NCBI RefSeq assembly: GCF_050269735.1
Contig: NZ_JBNNIX010000001.1
Span: forward strand, 682,001-746,000
Length of the DNA: 64,000 bases
DNA from: Paenisporosarcina sp050269735
GTDB taxonomy: Bacteria > Bacillota > Bacilli > Bacillales_A > Planococcaceae
Direction: 5' to 3'
Part shown: positions 61,879 through 64,000 of the stretch, piece by piece
Layout: each line of letters starts with the position of its first letter
How positions within the stretch are numbered: position 1 is the first letter of the stretch
Notes under the pieces: generated by a model
The model's input: the letters and a program-made list of their open reading frames with translations, nothing else
Database searches by the model: none
Told to the model about the DNA's origin: nothing
Position numbers and translations under genes: made by a program

Positions 61879-62530
61879 TTGTGAACTTTATAGTTTCACA
61901 TTTGATCCAATAGATTCAAGGATGTATATGATAATTTCAAATGAAAAGGCGTTGATTGTAGACCCTTGTGTTGATGTAGATGCCTTAGAATTGTTGAATG
62001 ATAGGAAGGTAGTAGATGTAATTGTACTGCCTACTCACGAACATTATGATCATATATCAGGGATTAACTGGCTAAAGGATAATTTAAATTGCAGGGTGAT
62101 TGCTATAGAGCAGTGTGCAAAAAATTTACCAAGCCCAAGGTATAATGCTTCAGCCCACTTTGAGGCACTCTTTCTTTTTTCAGCGAAAGAGATTCAGGAC
62201 AAGATTGCAGATAAAAATATTCAACCCTATAGCTGTAATGCAGATGAGGTTTTTCAAGAGTATAAGAGCTTTAAATGGGAAAATCACAAAGTTGAAATAA
62301 TAAAATCTCCTGGTCACTCTCAAGGCAGCGTTTGTATCATAATAGATGATATATATATATTTACAGGAGACAGCTTAATAAAAGGTGTGCCGACTATTAC
62401 AAGATTACCAGGTGGTAGTAAAAAGGAGTATGAAAAAATTACGTTACCATTTTTAAAGTCTTTACCTCAGGCGTCTATTATATTTCCAGGTCATGGAGAA
62501 GCAGGGCATATTCATGAATTTCTCTTATAG
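61853..62530 (+). CDS. Metallo-beta-lactamase-fold hydrolase
   Basis: 225 residues. THEHYDH (His62, His64, Asp66, His67) is the HxHxDH metal motif; SPGHSQGSV and FTGDSLIKG and FPGHGEAGH complete the binuclear site of glyoxalase II-like enzymes. Thioester hydrolysis (releasing or proof-reading carrier-bound groups) is a reasonable guess. GTG 61853 overlaps the ketosynthase end by 26 bases. Confidence 0.85.
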   Translation: MKCLFQIVNCELYSFTFDPIDSRMYMIISNEKALIVDPCVDVDALELLNDRKVVDVIVLPTHEHYDHISGINWLKDNLNCRVIAIEQCAKNLPSPRYNASAHFEALFLFSAKEIQDKIADKNIQPYSCNADEVFQEYKSFKWENHKVEIIKSPGHSQGSVCIIIDDIYIFTGDSLIKGVPTITRLPGGSKKEYEKITLPFLKSLPQASIIFPGHGEAGHIHEFLL

Positions 62531-62596
62531 TATAAAAAAACTAGGGGTACAGATAGCTGGCATAGCAGATAAATTTAAACTAAGGTTTATCGAAAA

Positions 62597-63136
62597 ATGG
62601 TGACTATATTTATAGCAAAAATTGAGTCCAAGATTTCATCAGAGGTATTTATTAAATATATATTAAAAAAATACCTAAAAATACAGGGTAGTGTATTAAT
62701 TCAGAAAAATAAGTATGGAAAACCATTTTTAGTGAACTCCCCTAATATTCATTATAATATCTCGCACACAAAAGGAATTATGGTTTGCGCTATTTCAGCA
62801 TGTTATGTAGGTATTGATATTGAAAGAATTAAGAATTTTAATAAACGTATCCCAAAAAGATTTTTTACTGAAAATGAGCAAAATTATATCTACAGTAGAG
62901 AAGAAGATCAAAATAACCGTTTTTTTGAGGTATGGACAAGAAAAGAAGCATATGTAAAATGGATTGGAAAAGGGTTAGAAATGCCGTTGGATTCATTTGA
63001 TGTACTTTCTATCGAAAATATATACACTTTTTCATATGGAGTATATACAATATCTGTATGTAATAAAGAATTTAAACAAAAATCCGCTATTCATAAATAT
63101 TGTCTTATCGAGCTAGGACCGGAGACTTTATTTTAA
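62597..63136 (+). CDS. Sfp-type 4'-phosphopantetheinyl transferase
   Basis: 179 residues. IHYNISHTKGI, VGIDIERIK and EVWTRKEAYVKWIGKGL are the three Sfp/AcpT signature motifs with the Mg2+ ligands (DIE and the WTRKEA glutamate). It would convert the apo carriers of this cluster to holo form using CoA. A dedicated transferase implies a self-contained carrier-protein pathway. No clear terminator follows. Confidence 0.92.
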   Translation: MVTIFIAKIESKISSEVFIKYILKKYLKIQGSVLIQKNKYGKPFLVNSPNIHYNISHTKGIMVCAISACYVGIDIERIKNFNKRIPKRFFTENEQNYIYSREEDQNNRFFEVWTRKEAYVKWIGKGLEMPLDSFDVLSIENIYTFSYGVYTISVCNKEFKQKSAIHKYCLIELGPETLF

Positions 63137-63264
63137 ACTCGTAATGTGTAAATTTAGTTCAACATAATGAACAAAATTTTTGTTGTATATTGTTTTATTT
63201 ACTTTAACAGAATTAGTTTGAATATATAACTATAAGACATAGTACATAAAAAGTGAGTGATAAA

Positions 63265-64000
63265 ATGAGAGGTATAATTCTAGGTGGCGGAACTTTTATA
63301 GGTCATTGGATGAAAAAAAAATTAGCTATCGAATTTGGTCATTCTCCAGTTATTATTGATTATCCCCGCGAAAATATAAGAATATATCTAAGTGCGAATG
63401 ATATGTTCTATTCTTTATCAGAGATTAATTTCAAAGCATTAGAAGATTATAGACCTGATTATATAGTATTTAATTTTTATGATTTATTTGATCTATACTC
63501 AATAAATTTAAGTAAGAGCAGTGACAATATATTAATGTCAGTAATAAACAAGTTGTTGGAAATTGTTCGGAAAATCAACTGTAGATTGCTAATTTTAACT
63601 CATGTAAATCGATATAGAAGTATAAATACTTTTTATGAGTCTATGTTTAATAGTTTGAATGATACTTATTTAAAATATATTGAAGTTGTCGCAAAGACTA
63701 TGTCAATAGATATTAAGATAATATTACTTCCAAACGTATTTGGTCCAAGAGAATCTAATCAGGCAATAATAAGTACTATTTTCTCAAAAATATTAAATCA
63801 TGAAGATTTACAGTTAATAGAAACAAAAAGAGATTTTTTATTTGTTGATTCTGTAATTAATAGATGTTTCAATGATTTTTTTATCACCAATGATAAAAAT
63901 ATTTATTACTCCTATAGTTCAGGTAGAAGAACGTCACTGGTGGAAATGTATTCATTGATTATTAGGATATTAGGGAAAGAAAATAAAAAAAATAAAATTT
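63265..64000 (+). CDS. NAD-dependent epimerase/dehydratase-like protein, 3'-truncated by the window
   Basis: The frame from ATG 63265 is open to the window end (245 codons). It starts MRGIILGGGTFIGHWMKKKL, a nucleotide-binding beta-alpha-beta motif, and contains LPNVFGPRESN and KRDFLFVDSVINRC, which match the extended SDR/sugar epimerase pattern (NVFGP, RDFxxVxD). The YxxxK pair is not obvious, so it may be a non-standard member. Context suggests sugar-nucleotide modification in the same locus. Very AT-rich coding sequence; AGTGAGTG upstream. Confidence 0.7.
   Translation, partial: MRGIILGGGTFIGHWMKKKLAIEFGHSPVIIDYPRENIRIYLSANDMFYSLSEINFKALEDYRPDYIVFNFYDLFDLYSINLSKSSDNILMSVINKLLEIVRKINCRLLILTHVNRYRSINTFYESMFNSLNDTYLKYIEVVAKTMSIDIKIILLPNVFGPRESNQAIISTIFSKILNHEDLQLIETKRDFLFVDSVINRCFNDFFITNDKNIYYSYSSGRRTSLVEMYSLIIRILGKENKKNKI

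Overview
The window reads as chromosomal DNA of an endospore-forming low-GC Gram-positive bacterium (order Bacillales). Gene order from 3.5 to 26.9 kb follows the Bacillus subtilis backbone: upp, atp operon, ywzB, murAA, spoIID, spoIIQ, spoIIID, mbl, fabZ, ywpF, ssbB (ywpH), ywqA, ywqB, and then, after an insertion, ywqC-ywqD-ywqE. The arrangement, the protein versions and the frequent TTG/GTG starts suggest the Planococcaceae (Sporosarcina/Paenisporosarcina-like). That family placement is inference; the order and spore-forming ancestry follow from spoIID, spoIIQ and spoIIID. No rRNA, tRNA, transposase or CRISPR array was recognised.

Layout. 0-3.2 kb: tail of an amino-acid permease and a LOV-GAF-GGDEF-EAL signalling protein, probably a blue-light-responsive c-di-GMP phosphodiesterase. 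3.5-12.4 kb: upp, a decayed relic of UDP-GlcNAc 2-epimerase, and the full F1Fo ATP synthase operon behind a strong SigA promoter; atpI proper is missing. 12.7-26.9 kb: cell wall, sporulation, shape and lipid genes, an SSB paralogue and a coupled SNF2 helicase/SWIM protein pair. 27-36.7 kb: accessory genes, including mtnK-mtnA-aldolase (looks like a 5'-deoxyribose/methylthioribose DHAP-shunt operon), an HlyD-type adaptor pair, a HupE/UreJ protein and a 34-residue membrane peptide. 36.9-48.3 kb: two very large exported proteins, a multidomain PHP-phosphoesterase exoprotein with five near-identical 270-bp Ig-like repeats and a subtilase. 48.8-64 kb: an exopolysaccharide/glycoconjugate locus.

The glycoconjugate locus starts with Wzz/BY-kinase/phosphatase control genes (ywqC-D-E), then EpsC, GalU, EpsN, EpsL and EpsM homologues. 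EpsC, EpsN, EpsM and EpsL together resemble the route to an N,N'-diacetylbacillosamine-type lipid-linked sugar. Directly downstream, in visibly AT-richer DNA, is an unusual block: two near-identical acyl carrier proteins, a FabG-like reductase, a stand-alone amino-acid adenylation enzyme, a GNAT acyltransferase, a DltC-like carrier, a FabH-like ketosynthase, a metallo-beta-lactamase-fold hydrolase and a dedicated Sfp-type phosphopantetheinyl transferase, followed by a sugar epimerase-like gene running off the end. I read it as a carrier-protein pathway building a special acyl or aminoacyl decoration for the amino sugar. It is the best candidate for an undescribed system.

A second theme is intergenic structure. 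At least seven intergenic arrays repeat a short core (GAATAAA, CGTAGGAAAAA, CGTCTGAAAAA, CCTGAAA or CGAATAG) at a period of exactly 21 bp with unrelated sequence between cores. Several sit inside larger tandem duplications of 150-320 bp, one of which repeatedly copied the 3' end of spoIIID and its terminator. A further palindrome family (CAAAATTSAATTTTG, spaced 31-32 bp) lies upstream of ssbB and of the small membrane-peptide gene and resembles ComK AT-boxes.
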